A stretch of 64,000 bases of DNA from Sphagnum compactum. Lineage: Eukaryota > Bryophyta > Sphagnopsida > Sphagnales. Shown in pieces: positions 46,677 through 58,735 of this stretch. Under the pieces are notes generated by a model. The model worked only from the letters and a program-made list of their open reading frames with translations. It was not told the origin of the DNA and did not search any database. Numbering within the stretch: the stretch's first letter is position 1; each line of letters opens with the position of its first letter. Made by a program: the position numbers and the translations under genes. The stretch spans positions 24,614,001-24,678,000 of the forward strand of contig OZ234494.1 of assembly GCA_965153455.1 (NCBI GenBank), written 5' to 3'.

Positions 46677-49600
46677 CTACTCTAGCCACTCCCCGCCATC
46701 GATATAGTCAATGTGCATAAAAGGGACGGCTTCACAAAATGTGAGCACCTTTCCAAAACTAGTTCGTCCATCAGTGTTTGCTCCGGGACCCATGTTGCAA
46801 TATTCACCATAGTAGATTGTCCTGAAATGGTGATACATATTTCTTTTTAAGTCTTTGGTTTTTTAAAGGCCCAAATAACACACCAAACAATTAATGCAGT
46901 AAACTTCAAAGAGTTAAGATGCAAAATGCACCACCGATATATACTCCATACTGTACCCCCAACATATAGGTGATGAAGTAAGGGATTAATCTTGTCATAT
47001 TTGGGTATACAAAATTTTATTATTTTGTGATTGGCTCCCCCTTTAAAAATTAAAAATTTGAGATTGGGTATACAAAGTTTAATTATGTCAATTGGGTCCC
47101 ATATATATAATACAATTGTGTCAATTGAATTTTTTTAATTAGCTTCCCCTTTTAAATTAATATTCTCATATTGGGCACCTACGCAAAATTAAATTATGTC
47201 CAATTTGGGTTGCCGTTGGATAGTTTCTAGTGTGAACCTAATCTGATTTTGCTAATCAGAGCTCAACCTACATGACCAAAAAGAAAGAGCTCATTGATCA
47301 TGGTATAGCCATGGTAATCATGGTGGAGTGCCACTTACGTGTCTGCACCGGATTTGCCCCAATCGCTCCAACCAAGGGGATCAATAATATTGTCCATGAA
47401 AGTTGTGGAAAACACAACTTGGGAGGCTGGACCCCAAGCCCGGCCCAACAAATTTGACCCCGTTCCAACTATTGAGCAGTGGACAAAGGAGAATCCAGTG
47501 TTTTCATGCACACTTTGTCGACTATGAGCTGTTATGTACCCATGTTTTGTTGCAGTTGTGTTGATCATGCAGTCCTATGCAGAGGAAGAACATAAAATGT
47601 TCAAAACATTAAAACCCTAACCCTAACCAAGACAGGCTAAACATGACTAAAATATGAGATGAAGTAGCTTGCGGTGTAAAAAGGCAATTGAAAACCACCA
47701 CCAACATGCCTGGAAGCAATAATCCCTCCCCTTAAGCGAGCAGGGCCTAGTAAAAACAAGAAATTATTTTTCCATCTAACATTAGGCCAACCTTGTTTAA
47801 TGTGGCAAATTTAATTACATTAATTTCAACCTATGCTACATAATACATAACACATATATTTTACATTGAAATGCATGAAACCATATAATTTAGCTCCCAC
47901 ATGCATTGTAAGCCAAGGCCTACTATAGGAAACACCCACATTATGTTGTAGTGTATGTACCATGCATGGGAGCTAAAAGTATATTAGAGCTTGTATTCTA
48001 CATACCTATTAGGAATGGATGAGAAGTGGGTAGTAAATATTGAAGCCTTTGTATTTCACTTAAGGATAGGTATGTACGGGAATTGGGTACTTTTCACCTT
48101 CGTAAATTTCATTTTCATCGCAAAAGAATGTGATAACAGACCTTATATAAGGAGCGTCCATTGCCAAAGATGAAGTCAATTGATCCCTCAATGTAACAAT
48201 ATTTGAAAAAATGTCGACCCTTTCTATCATAGAGGGTATCTTGTGCCCCATAGAATGCACATGAATAGAATGCTGCCATATCCCCTGACGCCTCGAATGC
48301 TATTGCTTGGGCCCCAATAATGCCAGGTCCAGGTTTCGGAGATGTATTCTGTGATGTTCCCTCTCCCCCACAATCACTCCTTACACTCAATAAAGTTAAT
48401 TTTATTTTTAATTATTTTTTTCATTGGTCACCTTTCTACAACCCATTAGGTCACGGAATAAAATAAAAATTAATTAATCATAATCTTCACATTTTTCCAC
48501 AATCCTAAGCGCAATAATTTGGCGAACACATGTTAGACCTCAAACCCCTAAACTCATGAAGTTTTCCCAAAAAACAAAATATCTCCTAGTGAACACTTAG
48601 TGAACATTCCTCAAAATGTGGGAAATAAATAAAAACTCCATAGAACTTCCATAGTCGTAAAGCACTGCCTGGATTTTTCCTTTGTATTTTCAGCTCCCTT
48701 ACCTGCCTGAAGAAACCTGTTTTCAGCAAGCGGGATCTTCTTCGGTGGAAGGTATCAGCCAGGCTGTAGTGGAAGGTACCAGCCACCCTGTCACTATTTC
48801 TAAAAAGTGAAAAATCCCCAGCTCTGCATTACGTAGGAAAAGGACCTGAGTACAGGCCCTTCTCCTATACTTTGAACCCTTTCAAGCGGAGCCAACAAAC
48901 AACTAATCGGATAGCAAAGAGTCAATGTGCATAATTTAGAACTAAATCATACCTCAAAACTAATGTCTTGTGCAATGAAATGATCAGCATGCACAGCCAC
49001 TGATGCAGATGTGAAAGTGCTTCCTGTTTTGTTAGCATTATCATCCCATGTAATTATGGTGTTGTGCCTTCCTGACCCTTGAAATGTGACATAAGTCTTT
49101 GAGCTTGGAACATGAACTTTCTCTCTGCAATTACCCCCCGGCCCAAACATTTTTATTCAAAAAGAAGAAGTCATGATATAAATTACTCTTCAATGCTTTC
49201 CAGGACTTTTACATGCTTATTATGGCAATCAATCAATCTTAGGCAAATAAATTTGAGATTCCAATTATAATTTTGAGCATCAATTACACCCATTCAGGTC
49301 TAGTGAAGAGTATATATATATAAGATCATTAATACTAAGTCGTCAACTAAGTCAGGTTCATTCTGGTCTTGGGCAAGTGTATAATAATTGAGACCAGTTT
49401 AGAAGACCTTCTTATTATACTCACTTGTATATTCCTTCATGAATGTGGATAGTGGTGCGCACACTGCTCCAATCTGGCACTGCATGCACAGCCGCCTGCA
49501 CAGTTGTAAAATCTCCAACTCCGTCAATCTTGTCCACGATCATCATCGTACATACATCTAGCTTCCGTCGTTGCTTCTTCATGTGCAAGCAGCTTGATCC

Positions 49601-49900
49601 TTTGAAATTGTTACGGCCGTTGTAACCATGGAGATATATACGCGGATGCAGATTAGGACTTTTCTCTTCCAAATCCTGAGTTGTTGTTGTTGTTGTAACA
49701 TGACTGCTGAGCTGATTGTTCTCCAATGGCTCGAGTATCAATCCTAGTTTCACTAGATCATGATTGTCTGAAAAGGAGGTGGTCACGGGTAATATTAAGA
49801 GTACCACCAACAGATGAATCATGATCAATAGTATTGGTGATCCGTGAGAGATAATATTTGACGAATAGTTCGGCATTGTATAAATCTCTGCAACTTGCAA
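46677..49900 (-). CDS. Pectin methylesterase without PRO domain
   Basis: It removes methyl esters from wall homogalacturonan after secretion. Five exons, all GT-AG: 49900-49425, 49124-48953, 48348-48142, 47574-47339 and 46821-46677 (TAG), 411 aa in one frame. The N-terminus has a hydrophobic segment ([17 protein letters not shown]) acting as signal peptide or anchor, then a Thr-rich linker and no PMEI/PRO domain, as in group 2 (type II) enzymes. Catalytic residues are all present: Q230 in GAQAIA, Q252 and D253 in GAQDTL, D274 in DFIFGN, R330 and W332 in LGRAWG. It ends near EWLE. ATG 49876 (residue 9) is a likely alternative start, because the TATA box suggests transcription begins near 49910. 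Intron 2 holds the repeat at 48657-48869. No inactivating change is seen. Confidence 0.93.
47610..47632. repeat. Telomere-like AAACCCTAACCCTAACC
   Basis: Short run of two to three CCCTAA units in PME intron 3. It is too short for a true telomere relic. Confidence 0.6.
48657..48869 (-). mobile_element. Dispersed SINE/TRIM-like repeat, copy 2 (in PME intron 2)
   Basis: Closely matches copy 1 (27799-28028) on the opposite strand. On the minus strand it begins with the GGGCCTGTACTCAGGTCC hairpin, a run of T and the same GGGATTTTTCACTTTTTAGAAATAGTGACAG block. It contains two near-copies of TGGCTG(G/A)TACCTTCCAC. The minus strand stays open across it ([16 protein letters not shown] onward). It sits in sense with copy 1's frame relative to the PME transcript. 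No TSD was fixed. Confidence 0.7.
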
Positions 49901-49934
49901 AGTTCATGAATTTTTCTAGGAGCAATATGCTAGC

Positions 49935-49950
49935 TTATAAGCTTATAAAA
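49935..49950 (-). promoter_or_regulatory. TATA box of PME gene
   Basis: On the minus strand TTTATAAGCTTATAAGC, about 40-50 bp upstream of ATG 49900 and 65-75 bp upstream of ATG 49876. The spacing favours the second ATG. Confidence 0.45.
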
Positions 49951-51657
49951 AAATGACAAACAAAACTAAAGAATTAGTCCCAATTGCATTAATTATGCTT
50001 TCAAGCTAAATATTGATCACTTTGGTGTTTCTTGCTGCATGCAGTTGCTGTGAAATAGCTGTTCAACCAATGAAGCTAAATCCCTACTTAACATATGAGA
50101 GGGAAGTTAATGTAATTCAAAGATAGTATTTAATGAAGAAAAAAAATGTCTCATATACGCAACTAAATATCACTTGCTATTCATCACAACTAGGCCGAGG
50201 ATTGCCAACCTCAATATGGAGTTTTCTTTTGAATTAGTTGCATGCAACTAATTCTTCAAGTCAATACTAATATGAAAGAAGTACGAAACACAAAACCACA
50301 TTCGTATGGTGAAGATTAGAAGAACTACTTGGATTTTTAATACAAGGATTCAATCTCTTTTGAGAAGCTATTTGTTGCATTGGACTTCAGCCACTAACTA
50401 GTAGTACACAATGTCAGCACTCTTCACTATGTTGAAGCTTGATTAGAGCAACAAAATCGATCACTAGATTCATGTGTAATGATAATCGATTCAACTTGAA
50501 ATCAATATAACTAGAGGAGTTTCCAAATGATGATACTTGAAGATCAAGAACCGTGAGAGGATATATCATACAAGTAAACCACAATATTTTGCAATGGTCA
50601 TGGTGCCACACAACTTACATGAACAACAACAAAAAGATTCACAAAACTTAGATGTTGTGCACTTGTAATGATAATAGCGCATTCAAATTGTTACTTCAAC
50701 ACCAACTGATCAAGTGTTTCTACTTTCTTGCAACATGAATTGTTGTTCGTCAATCATGAGTCTAGGAGCCTCCCATGCATGTAGATCATAATCTAGTAGC
50801 CATAACATCACATCAATCACATGATCCTTGCCTCTTGATTGAAACCCTATAATTTAAAATCATGAATAATACTTAATTTCTTCATTAATATTGGATGAGT
50901 GAGAGCTTATATTATTATTGAATTGTGCACAAATGTTACAAATTAGGTACGAAGAAAAATTCACAAGTTGGATCTATGTAAGTACTTGAAAAATTTGTTG
51001 GACATGTAAGTAGTCTTCATCATCACACATGCATAGCATGAGTATAACATGTTGTGATTCAATGCTAGCTGTGATCTTGTTGCAATAGAGTGTTGATGTT
51101 GGTATTGTTTTCCACAAGTTTATAATAAACATACATCTGGTGCAGATCATTGATCCTTGATAGCTAATTTTTTGGTTGCTTGTTCAATGTGCCATTGATA
51201 TCCCTTGTTAGCTACTTGCTTGCTTTGTTGGAGAAACCAAGCTTTGCTTGCTCAATGTGTTCTGCTCAAGAGCTTTTGCCATCTTGATCTATTTACAATC
51301 TTATATAAATTTTAGGGTTTTTATATTTATCAACTGCAATGAGAATTCTCCTGTTATGATCCTTAAAGATGAAACAACACTTTGAATATATATACCTTAA
51401 ATCCTAGGGTTAATTTTGTCATTAAACAATCCTTTCAGTTTTGAAATGAATCTTTATGAAAATATGAAGTTAAGGTGTGGAAAACCTTCATAATTAATGT
51501 AGGCAATGATTTGAATAACTCCACTACTCATATGATAACATCATAGTAGACTATTGTAAATCATGAAATATTAATAATTTGAATATTAATATAAAAAAAC
51601 TGATTTTTTGAAAAATGATAATTATTTGTTTTAAATTTTCAATGTGGACCCTGACCC

Positions 51658-51712
51658 TAGGCCATGGTAGTTGATGGTGTCATGATATGAGGACTTGAAT
51701 CCTCTAGAAACA
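51658..51712 (+). other. tRNA-like relic
   Basis: GGTAGTTGATGGTG resembles box A and GAGGACTTGAATCCTC, about 30 bases later, resembles a box B with its T-arm stem. The arms between are not tRNA-like, so only a weak relic. Confidence 0.3.
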
Positions 51713-53971
51713 AAACCACAAAATTGCAACTTCTTGGGATTGGGTACATCAACCCTAATGTTGGACCAAATTTTCTTCCTTGTTTTAAAATATCAATAAC
51801 CATGCAATGAAAAGTCTCATGGTGCAATTCCACAAAAATGATGAGTGGAAAATTTGACTAATTGATGGGTTGCATGATTTCAATTTCTCATGAGTTCATT
51901 CTAACAACAAAAACTCTAATGTGACAAACATTTGTTAATTTGACATCCTAGGTATAATAATAATGATGTAATGTGAAGTCTCATCATCTTGGGAAGCAAA
52001 ATTTATTCAATAATAATTTTGCACAATTACATGAGAAGTAATAATATTCTCCTTGATATGATGTGGATTCCATATAGAAAAGGAATGAAAATATTTACCC
52101 TTATATTCATTGACAAATATTTGAACTTTGACAACTGATAAATTTGTGTAGATTTATTTATAAATGAGATGACATATTATAAATTGCCAATATTTTCAAT
52201 ATATATTTTAGTTAAATAATCTAAAAACCCATTAGTGAACTTGATTTATTTTTTAATTAATTGCATTATCAAATATTTGTTTTCAAAATAACAATTAGCT
52301 TGTTGTTTAATTAGGTTAAGCCTTAACAACACATTCAACATTCAAACCAATGTTGGCATGTTCTTGATTTTACAAAATTCAAGTCAAGTTATAAAGTCAG
52401 GTTCTAGGGTGTCTAGATTGGAAGTTTGAAGTTTTCTTAGGACTGCCATGAAAACATATTCAATGAATTGGCCTATTTTTCAAATTGAATTAAAACTTGA
52501 AGTAAGGTGTTGTTCTATTTTTAAAAGGTTGAAGTTCTATAGGTACATAAGTAAAATTTTATTCCAAAAAATATAAATTGGCCTTACATTTTAAACAAAT
52601 TATCACATTTGATTGGTTGTGCATAATTAATATTACATAATTTTTATCTTAAATTGTGTGCATTAATTGAACAAATTAATCACACTGTTTTTTTAAGGTT
52701 TAGTTGTGTGTAACGAAGATGGAACCAAACCTTGTTTTGAATTAGAACAACTCTAAATTCTTTGTGAAAATGACCATAATAAATCCAAAGAATTGATCTC
52801 GGGACTAAACTAAAGGTTCCGTGAACAAAACAAAAAATAAAAGTTAGACCAAGATCAAAGGTTTTTTTTTTGAAATCAAGAATTGGAGAATGCTAATTCA
52901 TACCACCATCACCAGTTCAGACTAACAAGAAATGTTCCATGAAGTTCAAAAAAAACACTACATGTTAATTCACTCAAGATCAAGATTTTTTTGTGCTGAA
53001 TTGTTTTCCATTTGATGAGTGTTTTTGCAAAAAAAAATATTTTGTCAAGTATTCCTTTTTTCTTCAAAAGCATTCACTAAAAATTGATTAAAAATTCTAA
53101 GAAATTGCCATGTTTTTACACATTGTTCAAGCAAATAGCCAAAATAAAAAAAGATTTAAATAAATTTCAACTTGCATAGCCGATCTATAGCCAAATGTGG
53201 TTAAATCATCTTGTGGATGATCAATAATGTGACAAAAACACAAAATTGAAAAAGAAACACTACTAAAAATAACTAAGAAAAACAAATTAATCCACCAAAT
53301 CCAACAATTTCCTTGGTCATAACATTTTTTTGCCCAACTACACACAAGCCTATTCAACACCTTCTATATGTATTATTACACTAATACTATCACCTTTACA
53401 TGCATACAAACACATTAACAAACAACACAAGTAAAAGCCTTGTTTTTTATGAAGAGAAGGTTGCAAAGTTGAGAATATATATATCTAGAAATGTTAAAAA
53501 TTGTGCACCCCTCAATATTAAAAAAAAATGCCCATGTGTGAAATTTAAGCTCCAAATTCTTGGTTAAATCTCCTTGTGCAAAATTTACATGTCATTTGCA
53601 TGGGCCACATGTAAAAAGACCATGCAACATTTACATGTTAGTTCACGAATAAGACCTAATTTTCTAATCAAAATTCAAGGCACAAACCAACAATTTTATA
53701 CATGGCCACCAAAACAAAAAAACTTCAGACCTAGGACAAATTTTTAAAATTTTAAGTGTTAGCCAATTACCAAAAGAGATTAAATTCCTTAAAAAACAAT
53801 TCAAAGCTCCCAATCTAACAATCTCATTGGTCACATAATAAGCTTTTTTCTTTAGGCACAAGCTTATTCCATAACTCTACCCAATATACATATACCTTAG
53901 TACCTTGGCAACTTTGATAATAAATTGTTGGCCTTAATGGCATCCCCCAATCAAAACTTGTAATAGGACCG

Positions 53972-54052
53972 CAAATGATGCATGGTTCAAAATTCGGGCT
54001 TCAAACCCTCAAATGTTTCTTACATCCATTAAACTAGAGAACCATGTGTAAA
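53972..54052 (-). other. tRNA-like relic
   Basis: On the minus strand TCTAGTTTAATGGATG fits box A and GAGGGTTTGAAGCCC fits box B. It lacks complete arms and is not a working tRNA. Confidence 0.3.
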
Positions 54053-54942
54053 CATCCTAACACCCAATGTCTCTTGAATCACCACCTCCACCATCTCTAC
54101 GCATCAACACATTTTCACAACCCTTCATTACTTTCAACTATGGGCATACTCGGAAGGATTCCCATAAGACCCCGAAAATTTAACATGTCCCTCTGAAAGG
54201 CTTTCCTCTATCCACCCAACAATGCTCTCGGGTTGGCCCCCAGGCACCACCCATACTCCTATTAAGCTCTTGCTTTGATTTTGCAAAATGTCAAGCTTAC
54301 TCCCAAAAAAAAGTGAACAAGCAGCATTTAGCACAATGGGTACTAGTCATGATGAGAATACAGATGCAACAACACTGTATTTGCTCGGTAGCTGAAATGT
54401 GTCAACCATTCTCTTGTCCTTTATTACACAAAATGCACAACAGGGACACCAATGCACTTATTGCGACTTCTCCCAAAGAAAGCAAATACATAGCCAGAAA
54501 CTGAACATTTGTCGCAACAAAAAGCATGTAGTCATAAAAGTCAGCTGCAAGAATCATAGCCTCACAGTTCCAAAAGTTGTAAAATCTTAATCTATGCCAC
54601 AAAACTACTGAGGAGGACGACATGGGGGGCCGATGAAGAAGGTTCTTCTCTTCCTATTCACCACCAGACTTCATCAATTGGCAGATGCAATACCACTGAC
54701 CTGTTTTCAGACAGATCTTCTCAATAACACGTACTGGGAACTAATGAGAAGAGTCCAGCTCTCATCAGTCTCAGTTAGCTTCCACTAAAACAATTATTGT
54801 TAGCATGGGAAAAACCAAATTTACAGCTACTTATGTATCAGTAGATTCAAGTCATTCAAGCAATTGCAAGTGATTCACGTCACAGACAAGATTCACTAGT
54901 GCTTCAAAAGGTCTTTGAATTAGTATAAAGCAATATGGTCAC

Positions 54943-57815
54943 TTATCTGCTCTCCAAGAAGGATTTGTGGCCTTTGCTCAGAAGAAAGTTCTCCTGTATG
55001 GCCACAGCTGATGATGTTACATTCCAAGGGCTAGAGTTCAGTTCTGAACGATGATTTGGTCCAGTTAATCCAGGAACCTGGTAGTCCAACTCCACAGCAA
55101 CCTCACAACTTCCTTCATTGTCAATGACATCAACAAGGGAGGTGCATGCAATACTGCCTACTGAATAGTCCTCAGGAGGAATATACCACTGAGGCATGGT
55201 ATCAGAGCTGGCAAGTATTGTTAAGAATTCATCATCAGTGGATTCCCCCAAAGGCACTTCTGCAGACATCTCATCCACCCTTGGCCCTGCAACTTGGGAA
55301 GCTGAGAGCAATGGTGGCACAGCAGACTGCAAGAGGGGTGAGGTGGCTGGATCTTTCAAACTGTCATTACAACAATTCAGTGACACGTTCTCCTGGTAAG
55401 CAGAATCACGGGTTTCTACTGTTGCCATAGGATTGATGTCCTCACCCCAACTGCTATTATCTGTGCCCATGAGGAGTGTGGCAATATCTGCAGATATGTT
55501 ACCAGATGTGAGAACCAGTAGCTGGTCAATCAGATCTGTACGCCCCCCCTGGTCAAGCCCTTCAGTTGGGTGCGCCTCCTGCACATCAAATGCATTTGCA
55601 AGCTTAGTCTTGGGACATCACGGGCACACAATGCAAGACATTAACCAGAGGAACAACTTGATGGCAAGGGCTGGAACACCATAGTTGAAGACATTAACAC
55701 AACCACCACAAGTTTCAAGGCTCCTGATGCAAGTAAGGTTCCATGCAACAGACAAAAGCTATTCATGCACATTGACATGAATGTACAGCCTAATACCTTC
55801 ATCAGAGCCTCCAGAAAGTTGCTGGCATTAGAGCCAAAGCTGTCAGCTTCTGAAAGGAGCTGACTTGAAAGAGATAGTGACATAAGAGGACTCATTATTG
55901 CAGATTGCAGAGTGCCTACACTGTCTGCAGACTCTGCTGATTGGCTTGAAGGGAGCTCCAGTTTCAAGCTGGCATTGGGTGCAAATGAGCAGAAGGGCAT
56001 ACCCATGAGCCCTTTTGTCCCATCATAAGGTGCTATGTAGGGATCAGGCTCATCTGCAAACACAGACATCATTGCCATCTTTGTAGAATTGTGTGTGCAG
56101 GTTCGACCAGTTTCTGTGTACAATTCTGGCTGCAATGTCTTGTTACTTCCGTCAGATAGCTGGGAAAAAGAGACTGACCCACCACTACCATCAGCTCCCC
56201 CACATAGGCTATGCCGGACTCGCTTAATCTGAGGCAAGGGGTTTCCTATTCCCTTTCCAACCACACCCAATCCCTGGTTTGCAACTACTGAGGTGAAAGG
56301 CAGGTCACTGATGGATGTGATTGCATAAAAGTTTCTGTTTTCACACCCCCCATGAAGACTGCTCAATTGGCAGCTTTTGTGATCACCTGCAAAAATAAGA
56401 AAATACATACAAACTGAAATGAGGAGCCAACAGTATCACAATTTTTGCTCATGTCAGAATTCAAACATACCACTCAATCTAATTCATGGAACTCTTACAG
56501 AATACTCCTAAACCAAATAGATACTGCATGATAAACAGTCCTCATTTGATCACCAAAGTAGCCTTGATTGCAATCGCAGCATAGAAACTGACCCCAACAC
56601 TTATCTATGAAATTGCAAAGAAATCTGTGCAACATCAATTTGAAGGTAACATGACAAATAAGTGCAGTCATAAAACTTATGAGAGTCACTCACAAAGTGT
56701 CAGACTATCTTCACCTTCTTCATCAAGATGAAGAGCAGTGACAACAAGCTGCCATGACTACTTAACCCACCCACCCACTGACTTCACCATCAGGCTTTCT
56801 GCCGCATTTCCAGAAGCAACAGGAAAGGATCCAGTCTCATGATATTGGCTAGCATTCAAGAGACATTGCTAATCCAAAAATTTCAGGCAAAAAAACCCAT
56901 TCTACAAACAAAATCTGTGCCCTGAGATTTTGTTTCTCTGTTGAATTGTTTCCAGAACCAACAGGAGAAGAGACTCAGTCATGATGTTGGCTAGCATGGG
57001 TTCAAGAGCATCTAAGAGACATTGCTAATTGAGAAAAAATAATTCATAACATGCACAGACTGCTTTGAAGCTATGGTATAAATGTGTAAAGGGCAACTGA
57101 CCCAAGCTAGCGCTTGAAGTGAATTTGGTCTCCAAATCTGTTCTTCTAATGCCCATATTGTCCCTACCATCTTCTTGCTCACAATAGTATTGGGGTGGCA
57201 CAGATGATGACACATGCTTTGTCATGTCCAATGGGTAAGCTGGTAAGCCTGCTCGCAGTCTTCGCTTGATACGAGTGTTCCAGTAATTCTTGATTTCATT
57301 GTCTGTGCGCCCTGGCAACTATCATCACATTCCATTTTCAAGCAAATGAAGTTCAAATCAGTTTGATCTGAAGCAGCAAACAATGATGATGATGATGATG
57401 ATGATGAAGAGGAGGAGGAGAGTTCATGTGTTGTATGTTTAGGGTTTGCTGATGAGATGGGTTATGTAGAAAGAGTGCAAGAAAAGAGAAGGCATGTGGA
57501 TGCAGTACATACCTGGGCAGCCATGCGAGCCCATTTGTTTCCGAACTTGGAATGGAGGTCAAGGATGGTGCGTTCTTCATCTGGAGAAAAGGCTCCCTTC
57601 TTGAGATTGGGACGCAAATGGTTTGCCCACCGTAGGCGGCAGCTTTTGCCGCAACGAAAAAGACCTGAGTGCTTCTGCACGGAGTTCCAGTTACCCTCTC
57701 CATGCTTGCTCACATAAGACACAAGAATGGCATCCTCAGCCGATGTCCAAGGACCCTTCTTCAAATTCACCCCATCAAGCTGCTGGAACATCTCTTCTTG
57801 GTGACATAAATCCAT
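54943..57815 (-). CDS. GAMYB: GAMYB-type R2R3-MYB transcription factor
   Basis: A nuclear activator of the GAMYB clade, which acts in gibberellin-linked development and in tapetum/spore formation. Four exons: 57815-57513, 57318-57102, 56386-55797 and 55578-54943, 581 aa. R2 begins NLKKGPWTSAEDAIL with tryptophans at the expected spacing (about residues 18-70); R3 begins LKKGAFSPDEERTI and ends LPGRTDNEIKNYWNTRIKRR. The HSGLFRCGKSCRLRWANHLRP block is GAMYB-specific. The C-terminal region is acidic and Ser-rich, as in the family. A miR159-type target lies in exon 3. The ORF upstream of the ATG is probably 5' UTR, with a likely leader intron whose acceptor is GTTGCAG. Intron 1 carries GAT/GAG microsatellites. 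Confidence 0.95.
55941..55960 (-). promoter_or_regulatory. miR159-type target site in MYB coding sequence
   Basis: On the minus strand TGGAGCTCCCTTCAAGCCAA, in frame to read LELPSSQ. Plant GAMYB genes carry a conserved miR159 site at this place (core GGAGCTCCCTTCA), the residues of which are preserved. Compared with the usual complementary sequence it has one base pair weakened by a G:U and one mismatch near the other end, so regulation is likely but not certain. Confidence 0.8.
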
Positions 57816-58430
57816 GAAGATACCCAGTAAGTAACCTGCAACAACAAAAACAACAGCAACAACAAAAGCCTGGCTACAGCTGGTGCTGCTGCAGCTGCTG
57901 TTGTCTAGTCCCACTACCCACCCACAAAAACACCAAAAGTCCACTGGATGATCATGAGCTGCACTCCTCATACGGCAGATGGGTCAAAGACCTAAGCACT
58001 TCTTCTCCAACACAAAACATTCTTCACGGCTGCTGCTGCTGTCGCTACCGCTGCTACCAGTCCTGCATCATCATCCATGACATAACTGAGAACTCTTTCG
58101 CAGTTTGCTTGCTGATAGCGATGCTACTGTTCGATTTTTTCTGTTAATTTCATGAGCAAAATCAGATGGTAGTCAACTGGATTGATGCAGGAGCCACGAT
58201 TGTGAGTGACTGGGATGATTCTCGCATGATCATCGCTTGCGAAGTCTGAGCAGCGGCGAGAGAACAGAAGAACAGAGAGGAACAGCTGCACACAGCCTTC
58301 GCTCGCAACCTCGCCACCTCGCCGCCAGCCGCGCCACAAGTACGGTTGCACGGACTCCGGGAGGCGGCTTGTTTTTATGGTACTGGGCCCTATCGCCACT
58401 CGTTTATTTCTTGAAGGGAAAATAACACCA
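57816..58430 (-). promoter_or_regulatory. 5' leader and promoter region of GAMYB
   Basis: CAG/CTG-rich runs (57880-57905, 58030-58050) and a GC-rich stretch at 58250-58370 lie upstream of the MYB start. It looks like leader plus promoter DNA; an ORF here (MRSAAHDH...) is considered untranslated. No TATA box is evident. Confidence 0.45.
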
Positions 58431-58450
58431 AAAAAAAAAAAAAAAAAAAC
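58431..58450. repeat. Poly-A run
   Basis: About 19 A in a row at the edge of the GC-rich promoter block, followed by the minisatellite. Confidence 0.9.
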
Positions 58451-58479
58451 CACCAAATTACCAAATTCAATTCAAACAT

Positions 58480-58735
58480 AATGTAGTTTTATTTTATGAT
58501 GACTTATTGTAGTTTTATTATTTCATAATGATGTTTATTGTATCTTATTTTATAATGAAGTTTATTCTAGCTTATTTTATAATGTATTTTCTTGTAGTTT
58601 TATTTTATAATGAATTTTTATTGCAACTTATTTTATAAACAATATTTCATTGTAGCTTATTTTATAATTTTTTTGGGTAGTATGCTATTTCACAATGATT
58701 TTTTTTTGATATTTTATTTCATAATGACTCCAAGG
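58480..58735. repeat. AT-rich minisatellite, about 30-40-bp units
   Basis: About seven diverged units of TAGTTTTATTTTATAATGA(A)TTTATTG. Unit boundaries recur every 30-40 bp as GTAG(C/T)TTATTTTATAATG. Confidence 0.8.

Larger units (their letters stand above)
49951..54942. other. AT-rich spacer
   Basis: No gene is supported over 5 kb; the ORFs are short and featureless. A tRNA-like module lies at about 51658-51712 and another near 53970-54035. Confidence 0.6.

Noticed and set aside
48586-48786. ORF inside PME intron 2 as an extra PME exon
   Set aside because: The sequence belongs to the dispersed repeat (also at 27.8 kb), and exons 2 and 3 join correctly without it.
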